Positions 1 through 7,632 of a stretch of DNA of 64,000 bases are shown in pieces. Made by a program: the position numbers and the translations under genes. This DNA is from CAZBSE01 sp964610385 (lineage in GTDB: Bacteria > Actinomycetota > Humimicrobiia > Humimicrobiales > Humimicrobiaceae): assembly GCA_964610385.1 (NCBI GenBank), contig CAZSXW010000006.1, forward strand, positions 1-64,000, written 5' to 3'. A model generated the notes under the pieces. It searched no databases and had not been told where the DNA came from. It saw nothing but the letters and a program-made list of their open reading frames with translations. Every line of letters begins with the position of its first letter. Position 1 is the stretch's first letter.

Positions 1-1
1 G

Positions 2-94
2 ATAAATGAGATAAAGAAATACAGCGGGATCCAGTTTGACCCCAAAGTGGTGGATGCTTTTGTAAAAATAATGGAAGAAGAAAAAGGCAGATAA
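2..94 (+). CDS. HD-GYP domain protein, C-terminal end (partial)
   Basis: Only the last 30 codons are inside the window; the gene begins upstream of base 1. The reading frame ends in a TAA at 92-94. The residues around GIQFDPKVVDAF match the closing helix of HD-GYP cyclic-di-GMP phosphodiesterases, where a G-x-QFDP-x-V motif follows the last metal-binding part of the domain. Because the rest of the protein is missing, the presence of metal ligands and of any sensor domain cannot be judged. The assignment rests on one short motif. Confidence 0.6.
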   Translation: MNEIKKYSGIQFDPKVVDAFVKIMEEEKGR

Positions 95-247
95 TCTTAA
101 ATAGTTATATTACCACTTACTATATCTTAAAGAAATAATAACCAGGGTTAAGTTCTTATTGATTTAAATAATAATGGCTACTCGATTATAATGTCAGTAG
201 ATGTATTATTGTAATAGGTTTTGAAATATTGATTTAAGGTGATAATT

Positions 248-481
248 TTGAGGTTAGTAGATTATAAATGCAAGGATTGCAAAAGCATTACAGAAATAGT
301 TTTAACTGGAGAGAATAAAGCTCAGATAAAATGTGAAAAATGCGGGAGCAAGAATATGGTAAGAATTTTTTCTCTAGTAGGAATAAAAAACTCATCTGAT
401 GAAAATGACTACTCTCAGAGTTCCTCATCCTGCAGCAGCTGTACTAGCAGCAGCTGCAGTACTTGTTCCAGTAGCAGGTAA
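248..481 (+). CDS. FmdB-type zinc-ribbon protein with Cys/Ser-rich tail
   Basis: A protein of about 77 residues with two CxxC pairs near the N-terminus (YKCKDC and IKCEKCGS), the pattern of the FmdB family of putative regulatory zinc ribbons. The C-terminal 20 residues are almost only Ser, Cys and Thr, with further CxxC pairs, as seen in many FmdB-like proteins. A GTG at 239 would extend the frame, but AAGGTGAT at 236-243 is a ribosome binding site correctly placed for the TTG at 248. That start also puts the first Cys six residues after the start, the usual FmdB spacing. The function of the family is not established. It stands alone, with no co-directional neighbour within 240 bp. Confidence 0.7.
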   Translation: MRLVDYKCKDCKSITEIVLTGENKAQIKCEKCGSKNMVRIFSLVGIKNSSDENDYSQSSSSCSSCTSSSCSTCSSSR

Positions 482-668
482 TACTACTATTTTCTTTAAA
501 TAAATCAAATCATTTTCAAAATTTAGAGAGTTGTTATAAGAGTTTTTTAATTTTTAGGTATATAATCATCTGGTAATAAGGTCTAAAAGAGTTATTTTCA
601 ATAAGAGCGTAAAGAGAGATCGACTAAGTAATCCATTTTTATTTTTTATAGATGAGTAAAATTTATGA

Positions 669-721
669 TTGACATTTTTTTTTAAATATATAATATATTA
701 TATAAAATATATAATATATTG
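669..721 (+). promoter_or_regulatory. AT-only promoter/operator region of the GntR gene
   Basis: TTGACA at 669-674 is followed by a stretch of alternating A/T containing several -10-like hexamers (for example TATAAT at 689-694 and TAATAT at 691-696). The block ATATATAATATATT occurs twice, at about 686-699 and 707-720, ending just before the regulator's ATG at 730. The repeated block may be an operator for the adjacent GntR regulator. Which hexamer is used as -10 cannot be decided by eye. Confidence 0.45.
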
Positions 722-729
722 TTATTAAA

Positions 730-1365
730 ATGAAAAATATTAAAATTAAAAAGAATTTTCTAAGTGAGATTGCTTATAAAAAAATAAAGGAATTAATCCT
801 GGCTGGTGAAATAAGGGGTGAAAAGATAGACCAGGGTAAACTGGCAACTGATCTCGGTATAAGCAAAATGCCAGTACTTATAGCTTTACACCAATTAGAA
901 GTGGATGGTTATTTGGAGAAGATTCCGAATAAGGGATTTTATTTAAGGAAATATAGTAAGGAAGATTTTTATGATTTACAGGAAATAAGAATAATGTTTG
1001 AAATATGGGGAGTAGAAAAACTGATAAAAAATATCACAGAAGAAACAAAGGATACTCTAATTAAATATTATGATAAATTTGAATCATTCATAAAAAATAA
1101 AGATATTGGTAAATACAGAAGTTTAGATGAGGATTTTCATAGGTACTTAACTGAGAAGTGTGATAATAAAATAATTCTAAAATTATATAAGCAGTTCAAT
1201 GTGATGATATCAAGTCTGGTAAAAAGCCATATACCTATAGAGTTAAGTTTGAAGCAACATAAAAAAATAATAGATAGTATTCTTGCCGAAGATATTGAAA
1301 AATCAAAGGCTCTATTAAAAGAACACATAGAGACATTATATAAATATTTGGCAAATTCAGAATAA
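730..1365 (+). CDS. GntR-family transcriptional regulator (FadR/FCD subfamily)
   Basis: A 211-residue regulator with an N-terminal winged helix (about residues 10-75, with the GntR-like stretch KLATDLGISKMPVLIALHQL) and a C-terminal all-helical FCD ligand domain. The FCD metal/ligand residues are visible: D-x3-H in LDEDFH, a histidine in SLKQHKK and another in LLKEHIE. FCD regulators usually bind organic acids or sugar acids. It sits directly upstream of, and on the same strand as, the sugar ABC importer and the inositol/uronate genes, so it is the natural local regulator of that locus, probably a repressor released by a pathway intermediate. The effector cannot be read from the sequence. Confidence 0.85.
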   Translation: MKNIKIKKNFLSEIAYKKIKELILAGEIRGEKIDQGKLATDLGISKMPVLIALHQLEVDGYLEKIPNKGFYLRKYSKEDFYDLQEIRIMFEIWGVEKLIKNITEETKDTLIKYYDKFESFIKNKDIGKYRSLDEDFHRYLTEKCDNKIILKLYKQFNVMISSLVKSHIPIELSLKQHKKIIDSILAEDIEKSKALLKEHIETLYKYLANSE

Positions 1366-1522
1366 AGCTATTGAACATATTTAACGTGAAAGATTCAAAA
1401 CAAAATTAATATAAATCAGATTAAGTTTAAGTGATATTAAAAGTCCATCATGAAGAGATAGCGGAAAGTAATCAATAGAGATGGAAGCTGAATATTTAAA
1501 AAAAGGAGGTGATTTTAAAAAG

Positions 1523-1621
1523 ATGAGATTTGTTAAAGTAAGTGCCTTCCCAGACTCTTCTAAAACAAATCTCACCAAGATTCTATCACATCATAGACTA
1601 TTATCAAAGGAGGTAAAATGA
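1523..1621 (+). CDS. Short leader ORF (32 aa) coupled to the sugar-binding protein gene
   Basis: A 32-codon frame that begins with ATG at 1523 behind a near-perfect ribosome binding site (GGAGGTGAT at 1505-1513). It ends with a TGA at 1619-1621 that overlaps the ATG of the next gene as ATGA. Such overlap is the usual signature of translational coupling. The peptide (MRFVKVSAFP...) resembles no family I know and lacks a signal peptide or a run of one amino acid. It may be a leader peptide that controls expression of the transporter, or a small protein; it could also be chance. An inverted repeat spans its first half. Confidence 0.45.
   Translation: MRFVKVSAFPDSSKTNLTKILSHHRLLSKEVK
1524..1574 (+). 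promoter_or_regulatory. 11-bp inverted repeat in the transporter leader
   Basis: TGAGATTTGTT at 1524-1534 is the exact reverse complement of AACAAATCTCA at 1564-1574, separated by 29 bases. The left arm starts within the initiation codon of the 32-codon leader ORF, so RNA pairing would mask that start while leaving the second ribosome binding site (AAGGAGG at about 1608-1613) free. This suggests translational control but has not been seen in a known riboswitch by me. Confidence 0.5.
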
Positions 1622-2673
1622 GGAAGTATTTACTTTTGGCTTCAATTTTAACAATAAGTGTATTGATGATTATTAGTTTCACATTTGTTGGTTGCAAAGG
1701 AGAAGCTAAAACAGAAGGAGAAGAATCAGCTGAAGAAGAAGTAGCTGAAGAAGAAGTAGCTGAAGAAGAAGCAGTTACTGAAGAAGAAACTGCTCAGGAA
1801 GAATTACAAGAACTGAAAATTGGCATCAGTTTTCCTGTAATAGACCACCCGTATTTTCTGGAAATTGATTCTGGATTTGATGCTGCCGAGGAAGAATTTA
1901 ATGTAACATATGTTAAAACAGATGCTCAACTTGATGTGAACAAGCAATTATCAGATGTTGAAGATTTAGTTATTCAGGAAGTAGATGGATTGATTGCTAT
2001 GCCTTTAGACCCGACCTCAATAATACCTGCAATAGAAGCTGCAAATGATGCTGGAATTCCTGTAGTAACCGTGGATTTAGGAGCAGCTGGAGGAGTGATT
2101 GCATCCCATATAGCGTCTGATAATTATGAGGGTGGTAAATTAGTAGCACAATATCTAATCGAACAATTAGGAGGGAAAGGCAATTTAGTCTGTTTGGAGG
2201 GAGTTCCAACGGCTGAGTCAAATACCTCCAGGGTAAAAGGTTTTAAAGAAGAAATAGCCAATTACCCTGATATCAAGCTGGTTGCCAGTCAGCCATCGGG
2301 AACTATAAATAGCAAAGAGGAAGGCTTAAATACCATGGAGAACATGCTTCAAGCCAATCCGGAAATAGACGGTGTCTTTGCTATTAATGATGAGCTGGCG
2401 GTAGGAGTTGTGGAAGCAATTAAATCAGCAGGAAGAGAAGGGATAATTGTAGTTGGATTTGATGCCAATGAGGATGGTTTAGATGCTATAAGGAATGGAG
2501 ATGTTCATGCAACAGTTGCACAATTCCCATCTTATATGGCATACACTGGAATAAAAACTCTAATAGATGCAATTAATGGTGTAGATGTGCCACAATTTGT
2601 TGCTGCCCCACTTGTTCTTGTAACTATAGATAATGTGGATACTTTTAAAGATGAAGTCAAACTTGGAGAATAG
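1618..2673 (+). CDS. Sugar/polyol ABC transporter substrate-binding lipoprotein (RbsB-like)
   Basis: A 351-residue secreted binding protein of the periplasmic-binding-protein type used by CUT2 sugar importers. It has a hydrophobic signal sequence (residues 5-24) with lipobox FVGC, so Cys26 should be lipidated. An acidic linker rich in EEEVAEEE follows (about residues 30-65); at DNA level it contains three 15-bp direct repeats at 1729-1773. The ligand-binding fold starts near residue 66 and shows family motifs such as DGLIAMPLDP and GVFAINDELA. The ATPase and permease genes follow directly. From the inositol catabolic genes downstream I infer that the ligand is inositol or a related polyol, but the sequence alone does not prove it. 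The start is fixed by an AAGGAGG site. Confidence 0.9.
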   Translation: MRKYLLLASILTISVLMIISFTFVGCKGEAKTEGEESAEEEVAEEEVAEEEAVTEEETAQEELQELKIGISFPVIDHPYFLEIDSGFDAAEEEFNVTYVKTDAQLDVNKQLSDVEDLVIQEVDGLIAMPLDPTSIIPAIEAANDAGIPVVTVDLGAAGGVIASHIASDNYEGGKLVAQYLIEQLGGKGNLVCLEGVPTAESNTSRVKGFKEEIANYPDIKLVASQPSGTINSKEEGLNTMENMLQANPEIDGVFAINDELAVGVVEAIKSAGREGIIVVGFDANEDGLDAIRNGDVHATVAQFPSYMAYTGIKTLIDAINGVDVPQFVAAPLVLVTIDNVDTFKDEVKLGE

Positions 2674-2686
2674 TGGTTTATTTTGA

Positions 2687-2718
2687 TGGAAGACTGCGAT
2701 CCTTTTCGCAGTCTTCCA
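2687..2718 (+). terminator. Hairpin between binding-protein and ATPase genes
   Basis: A perfect 13-bp stem, TGGAAGACTGCGA (2687-2699) with TCGCAGTCTTCCA (2706-2718), and a 6-base loop, begins 14 bases after the binding-protein stop codon. No run of T follows, so it is not a classical intrinsic terminator. In binding-protein operons such hairpins commonly stabilise the upstream mRNA and lower downstream expression, so that more binding protein than ATPase is made. Confidence 0.75.
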
Positions 2719-2752
2719 ATGTATTTTGAATAAAAACTTGTCGGAGCATCAA

Positions 2753-4273
2753 ATGGATAATAAATTACTGATATGTAAAAAAATTACAAAAGTTTTCCCG
2801 GGAGTTGTTGCTTTAGATAATGTGGATTTTGACTTGGATTATAAAGAAATACATGCGGTTGTTGGAGAAAACGGAGCAGGTAAATCTACTTTTATGAAAA
2901 TTCTTATGGGTGTGGTCAAGAGCAATATTGGTGAAATTTTTCTAAATCAGAAGAAGATCGAAATAGCAAACACCACTCAGGCGATAAATTATGGTATAAA
3001 TATGATATTTCAGGAGTTTAATTTAATACCAAACCTGAGTGCGGTAGAAAACATTTTTCTTGGGATTGAACCTAATGTAAAGATCCCTTGGTTTATAGAT
3101 TTTAAGAAATCTAAGAATGAATCAGAAGAGATATTAAAAGAGCTGGGAGTATCTCTCGATACTACTGCACCAGTAAAATATCTTAATACTCCGAACAAGC
3201 AAATAATCGAAATAGCCAAATCAATAATTAGGAAATCACAAATATTAATAATGGACGAGCCGACCGCGTCATTAACTCCAAAAGAAGTAAAAAAGTTATT
3301 TAATTTAATGGAGAGATTAAAGAAGAGTGGCATATCGATAATATTTGTGACTCACAGAATTGAAGAAATTTTTAGAATATCGGATAGAGTCACAGTTTTC
3401 AGAGATGGAAAGAAAATAGTAACTAAAGGTATTAAAGACACAAGTTTAGAGGAAATAATAAATAAAATGACAGGTAAAGATTTAGTTTATAAGAAATATT
3501 TTTTTGATTCGAAATTGGAGGAGGAAATTTTAAAAGTAGAAAATCTTTGTGCCAGTAATTTATTGAATGAAATTAATTTTAAGCTATTTAAAAAAGAAAT
3601 TCTGGGAGTCACAGGATTATTAGGTGCTGGTAAAACGGAACTGGCCAGAACTTTATTTGGTCTTGAGAAAATAAATTTTGGAAAGATTTCCATTCTGGGA
3701 AAAGAAGTCAAGATCAGTAATCCTGCAGACGCAATAAAGAAAGGCATTGGTTTTTTACCAGAGGATAGAAAAGAACTGGGATTAATATTAAAAATGATGG
3801 TTAAAGAAAACATCACTCTCTCCTGCTTATACAATTTATCAAAATTTGGATTTATAAACTTTAAGGAAGAAAAAAGATTGGTAATGGATTTGAAAAATAA
3901 ATTAGACATAGGTGTGACGGATATAAATAAGCAAGTGCAGTTTCTAAGTGGAGGAAATCAGCAAAAAGTAGTTATTTCAAAATGGTTGTTGACCAGCTCT
4001 AGTATATTGATTTTCGATGAGCCTACTAGAGGTGTAGATGTGGGAGCCAAAGAAAAAATATATAAGATAATAAGAGAATTAATAAAGAATACTGATGTAT
4101 CTATAATAATATTTTCTTCCGAATTTGATGAAATTTTAAAAATTGCGAATAGGATTTATTTAATGAAGGAAGGCAGAATTATTTCCGAACATAAGAATGA
4201 AGGAATTAATAAAGAGCAATTAATGCAATATGTATCAATAGGAGTAAGAGATGAAAAAAAATTATTACAATAA
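2753..4273 (+). CDS. Sugar ABC transporter double ATPase (RbsA/MglA-like)
   Basis: A tandem nucleotide-binding protein of about 506 residues that energises a CUT2 sugar importer. The first ATPase half carries a complete Walker A (GENGAGKST, about residues 38-46) and Walker B (ILIMDEP), but its signature motif is degenerate (LNTPNKQ in place of LS-x-GQQQ). The second half has the altered Walker A usual for these proteins (GLLGAGKTEL) and an intact LSGGNQQKV signature, followed by ILIFDEPTRGVD. A TTG at 2726 would give nine more residues, but CGGAG at 2742-2746 places the likely start at ATG 2753. It overlaps the permease gene by 23 bp. Confidence 0.9.
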   Translation: MDNKLLICKKITKVFPGVVALDNVDFDLDYKEIHAVVGENGAGKSTFMKILMGVVKSNIGEIFLNQKKIEIANTTQAINYGINMIFQEFNLIPNLSAVENIFLGIEPNVKIPWFIDFKKSKNESEEILKELGVSLDTTAPVKYLNTPNKQIIEIAKSIIRKSQILIMDEPTASLTPKEVKKLFNLMERLKKSGISIIFVTHRIEEIFRISDRVTVFRDGKKIVTKGIKDTSLEEIINKMTGKDLVYKKYFFDSKLEEEILKVENLCASNLLNEINFKLFKKEILGVTGLLGAGKTELARTLFGLEKINFGKISILGKEVKISNPADAIKKGIGFLPEDRKELGLILKMMVKENITLSCLYNLSKFGFINFKEEKRLVMDLKNKLDIGVTDINKQVQFLSGGNQQKVVISKWLLTSSSILIFDEPTRGVDVGAKEKIYKIIRELIKNTDVSIIIFSSEFDEILKIANRIYLMKEGRIISEHKNEGINKEQLMQYVSIGVRDEKKLLQ

Positions 4274-5264
4274 TAATGTTGGACAAAAAAAATATAGTGT
4301 GAGTTCGAATAGAGCAAAAAGAATTTTTAATAAAATCATGACCTTTAGAGAATTATGGATTTTTTTGACTCTTGTTTTAATGTGTGTTTTCTTGTCTTTT
4401 TCGTCTGAATATTTTTTTACTGTAAATAATTTATTAAATGTTATCAGACAGGTTTCTATAATTGCGATAATTGCCATAGGAGCTACTTTTGTAATAATAA
4501 CAGGCGGGATAGATTTGTCGGTAGGATCTATTGTTGCTGTTATTGGAGTAGTTGTGGCTATTTCGGTACAAGCAGGTATCAACGTATGGATTTCTTTTTT
4601 GATTGGAATATTAGGCGGTGTTGTTATAGGAATAATTAATGGTTTAATAATTACAAGATTAAAAGTTTCTCCAGTAATAACTACACTAGCGATGATGATG
4701 ATTTTGAGAGGTTTAACATATGTATTATCTGGAGCAAGACCTTTGTATGATCTACCTGAACAATTTCAAATTTTGGGTGCAGGATATTTGGGTCCTATAC
4801 CTATACCAATAGTGATTATGATAGTCTTATATATTTGTTTTCATATTCTCCTTACCAGAACGAGGTTGGGGAGATATATAAGAGCTGTAGGTGGGAATGA
4901 ATTAGCGAGTGAGCATACCGGGATAAATATAAAAAATGTGAAATTAATTGTTTACATAATGGCAGCTGTACTGGCAAGTGTTGGAGGGATAATTCTTGCA
5001 TCAAGATTAGGATCAGCTCAGCCTACTGCTGGTGTCTATCTGGAGTTTAGCGTGATCTCTGCTGCTCTATTAGGCGGAACTAGTTTAGCGGGCGGAGAAG
5101 GTACAATGTTGGGTACGTTAATAGGAGCTTTAATCATAGGTTTAATTGCGAATGGATTAAACCTTTTAAATGTGGATGCTTTTTATCATCAGATTGTAAA
5201 AGGTCTTGTAATTTTAATAGCGGTCCTTATAGATAGATTTAGAGTTAGGCGTATAGGAGCATAA
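4251..5264 (+). CDS. Sugar ABC transporter permease (RbsC-like)
   Basis: A 337-residue integral membrane protein of the branched-chain/ribose permease family. After a basic cytoplasmic N-terminus (about 35 residues) come roughly eight to ten hydrophobic segments. The conserved block TGGIDLSVGSIVA lies near residue 85 and the family loop GGTSLAGGEGT near residue 275. The start at 4251 overlaps the ATPase gene and has AGGAG correctly spaced before it. It should form the membrane channel of the importer with the preceding ATPase and lipoprotein. The substrate is inferred from the operon to be inositol-like. Confidence 0.9.
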   Translation: MKKNYYNNNVGQKKYSVSSNRAKRIFNKIMTFRELWIFLTLVLMCVFLSFSSEYFFTVNNLLNVIRQVSIIAIIAIGATFVIITGGIDLSVGSIVAVIGVVVAISVQAGINVWISFLIGILGGVVIGIINGLIITRLKVSPVITTLAMMMILRGLTYVLSGARPLYDLPEQFQILGAGYLGPIPIPIVIMIVLYICFHILLTRTRLGRYIRAVGGNELASEHTGINIKNVKLIVYIMAAVLASVGGIILASRLGSAQPTAGVYLEFSVISAALLGGTSLAGGEGTMLGTLIGALIIGLIANGLNLLNVDAFYHQIVKGLVILIAVLIDRFRVRRIGA

Positions 5265-5265
5265 G

Positions 5266-6312
5266 ATGATAAAAGACAATTATTATAAAAAAATTGCAGA
5301 TTACTTTAATTTCGGTAAATCTAAAAGACTAATAAGTCTATTAAAAGATATCTTTTCAGAAAAAGAAGCGATAGTAATTTCTATATTGCCTGGAACAAGC
5401 TTGGATGTTTCAAAAAAGATGAATTTAAATAGTGAGAAAGTAGAAAAAATCTTAATAGATCTATTCTATAGAGGTGTAGTTATTATTGAAAAGTTAAATA
5501 GTAAAGATTTATTTAAAGTCCCGGAAGATGTTGGCGTATTTATGGATATGGTGTTATTTGATTTAAATCGATATTTGAAGAAGGGAGATTCTTTTTATAA
5601 TAGGTGGAAGGAATTTTATAACCGGGAATATTTAGTTCAAAAAGCAGCTAATGAAGAAGACCTGGGCTTAAGAGTTATTCCGGTTAATCACTCATTTCAG
5701 GGGAGTGAATCTTCAAGAATACAAACTCTGGAAGAAATAGAAAAAATATTAAAAAATGCAAAAATAATTAGTGTGGAAAATTGTGCATGCCGTACTAGGG
5801 AACGTAACTGTGAATATCCTATGGAAGTTTGCATAGGTTTGGATGATCTAGCACGATATTGTATTAAACGGGGAATTGGTAAGGAGATTACTTTTAAAGA
5901 AGCACTGGATATCATTAAACTGGCTGAGGATAAGGGTCTGGTTCATATGACTGCTAATTCAGATAATCCTAATGTAATATGTAATTGCTGTACCTGTTGC
6001 TGCTCGCTTATGAAAGCAGTAATAGAGACCGGAAATAAAAAGGCCTTAGCTAAAAGTAGATATAGGGCTCAAATAGACGATAGTTTATGTGATGATTGTT
6101 TAATATGTACAGAAGCTTGCCATTTTGAGTGCCTTGTTGATAAGAATGGAAAATTATATCAGAATACTGAAAACTGTTATGGGTGTGGGTTATGTACCAG
6201 AGTATGTCCTCAAAGAGCAATAAAACTTGTAGAGACGGAAAAAGAAGATTTTATCCCGACTGGACCTGGATTTCTTGATTCTGATATACCTGAAAAAGAG
6301 AAAAATAGGTAG
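5266..6312 (+). CDS. Multi-cluster 4Fe-4S protein with winged-helix-like N-terminus
   Basis: A 348-residue cysteine-rich protein. The N-terminal part (about residues 10-110) looks like a helical winged-helix module without cysteines. The centre has CACR, two further Cys in the next 20 residues, and a striking CNCCTCCC block. The C-terminal part is a two-cluster ferredoxin with CDDCLICTEAC and CYGCGLCTRVC, enough for two 4Fe-4S centres, each completed by the other half's CP-type cysteine. Similar proteins are annotated only as 4Fe-4S binding proteins. It begins one base after the permease gene ends and precedes the dehydrogenases, so it may carry or sense electrons for the sugar oxidation. The exact role is unknown. 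Confidence 0.7.
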   Translation: MIKDNYYKKIADYFNFGKSKRLISLLKDIFSEKEAIVISILPGTSLDVSKKMNLNSEKVEKILIDLFYRGVVIIEKLNSKDLFKVPEDVGVFMDMVLFDLNRYLKKGDSFYNRWKEFYNREYLVQKAANEEDLGLRVIPVNHSFQGSESSRIQTLEEIEKILKNAKIISVENCACRTRERNCEYPMEVCIGLDDLARYCIKRGIGKEITFKEALDIIKLAEDKGLVHMTANSDNPNVICNCCTCCCSLMKAVIETGNKKALAKSRYRAQIDDSLCDDCLICTEACHFECLVDKNGKLYQNTENCYGCGLCTRVCPQRAIKLVETEKEDFIPTGPGFLDSDIPEKEKNR

Positions 6313-6386
6313 GAATAAAGAGGCCTATGAAAGATTTATAGACAATATTGAATTAGTGCATTTTTAATAACGTAGAAAGGAATAGA

Positions 6387-7580
6387 ATGAATGAAAAAAT
6401 GAAAGCGGTAAAATTATATGCAGATTGGAATCCTAAAGAAGATTTTAAGTTGGGTCAGAAAGATATTGAAGGAAGACAAACATATTTGGGAAGCAAAGTA
6501 TGGCAAAATCCGGAGTTAAAAATAGAAGAAGTTAATATCCCAAAACCGGGATTGGGTGAAGTTCTTATTGAAGTTAAAGCATGTGGGATTTGCGGTAGTG
6601 ATGTTCATATGGCACAATCAGATGAACATGGTTACATATTTTATCCCGGTCTTACCGGTTTCCCTTGCACGATTGGACATGAGTTTTCTGGAATCATAAG
6701 AGAGGCAGGACCAGAAGCATATGATAAAACTACCAATAAGCCTTTTAAAGGGGGGGAGAGAGTAACTTCGGAGGAGATGCTGTGGTGTGGAGCTTGTAAG
6801 CCCTGTGCTGACGGCTGGCCCAATCACTGCGAGCGTCTTGATGAGCTTGGGTTTAATATTGATGGAGCATTTGCAAGATATGTAAAGGTTCCTGCTAAAG
6901 TATTATGGAGCATCGAATCCTTTTTAAAGAATTATAATAAGGAAGATATATTCAAATTAGGGAGTCTGGTTGAACCAACTTCTGTCGCATACAATGCTGT
7001 AATAGAAAGGGGTGGAGGTATCCGACCGGGTGATAATGTTGTCATATTAGGCGGTGGTCCTATTGGTCTTGCTGCTTGTGCCATACTTAAAAGACAGGGT
7101 GCTGCTAAAGTAATATTATCAGAGCCGGAGGAGAGTAGGAGAAAAATAGCCGAAAGACTGGGTGTTGATTATATAATAAATCCCTTAAAGGAGAATTTTT
7201 CTGAAAAAGTACTAAAGATAACCAATAATACGGGTGCATCAATCTATCTTGAAGCTACAGGTTTACCGGAAATCGTATATCCTGAAATTGAAAATGTGAT
7301 ATGGGAGGGAAGAACTCTTAATAGTACTGTAGTTATTGTAGCCAGAGCTGATTCTAAAATTCCGGTTACAGGTGAAGTGTTTCAGGTAAGAAGAGCAAGA
7401 TTGGTGGGTGCACAGGGTCATTCCGGTCATGGAACGTTTCCCAGGGTGATAGAATCAATGGCTGAAGGTATGGATATGCTTCCGCTTATAACTAAGGAGA
7501 TTGGTATAGAAAAGGTTCCTGAAAATATAATAAATTTAAGGACAAATAAAAAAGAGTGTAAAGTTACCTGTTTAATATAG
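6387..7580 (+). CDS. iolM: Zinc-dependent inosose dehydrogenase (IolM-like)
   Basis: A 397-residue medium-chain alcohol dehydrogenase. Catalytic zinc ligands are visible at Cys66 (KACGICGSD) and His98-Glu99 (GHEF). The structural zinc site is CGACKPC plus the NHC cysteine at 148, and the NAD-binding loop GGGPIG lies near 222-227. The whole N-terminal region, including the LGSKVW and YPGLTGFP blocks, closely resembles the Thermotoga scyllo-inosose 3-dehydrogenase (TM0412, IolM) as I remember it. That enzyme oxidises the first keto-inositol to a diketo-inositol. The next two genes are the hydrolase and inositol dehydrogenase in the same order as in Thermotoga. AAAGGA precedes the start. Confidence 0.82.
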   Translation: MNEKMKAVKLYADWNPKEDFKLGQKDIEGRQTYLGSKVWQNPELKIEEVNIPKPGLGEVLIEVKACGICGSDVHMAQSDEHGYIFYPGLTGFPCTIGHEFSGIIREAGPEAYDKTTNKPFKGGERVTSEEMLWCGACKPCADGWPNHCERLDELGFNIDGAFARYVKVPAKVLWSIESFLKNYNKEDIFKLGSLVEPTSVAYNAVIERGGGIRPGDNVVILGGGPIGLAACAILKRQGAAKVILSEPEESRRKIAERLGVDYIINPLKENFSEKVLKITNNTGASIYLEATGLPEIVYPEIENVIWEGRTLNSTVVIVARADSKIPVTGEVFQVRRARLVGAQGHSGHGTFPRVIESMAEGMDMLPLITKEIGIEKVPENIINLRTNKKECKVTCLI

Positions 7581-7632
7581 AAGATATTTTATCTTAGAAG
7601 TGTTAAATTTAATTGAGTAAAGGAGTGAGTTT

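Noticed and set aside
1381..1578. 65-residue minus-strand frame upstream of the sugar-binding protein
   Set aside because: It runs antisense to the leader ORF and ribosome binding site of the importer and has no recognisable similarity.
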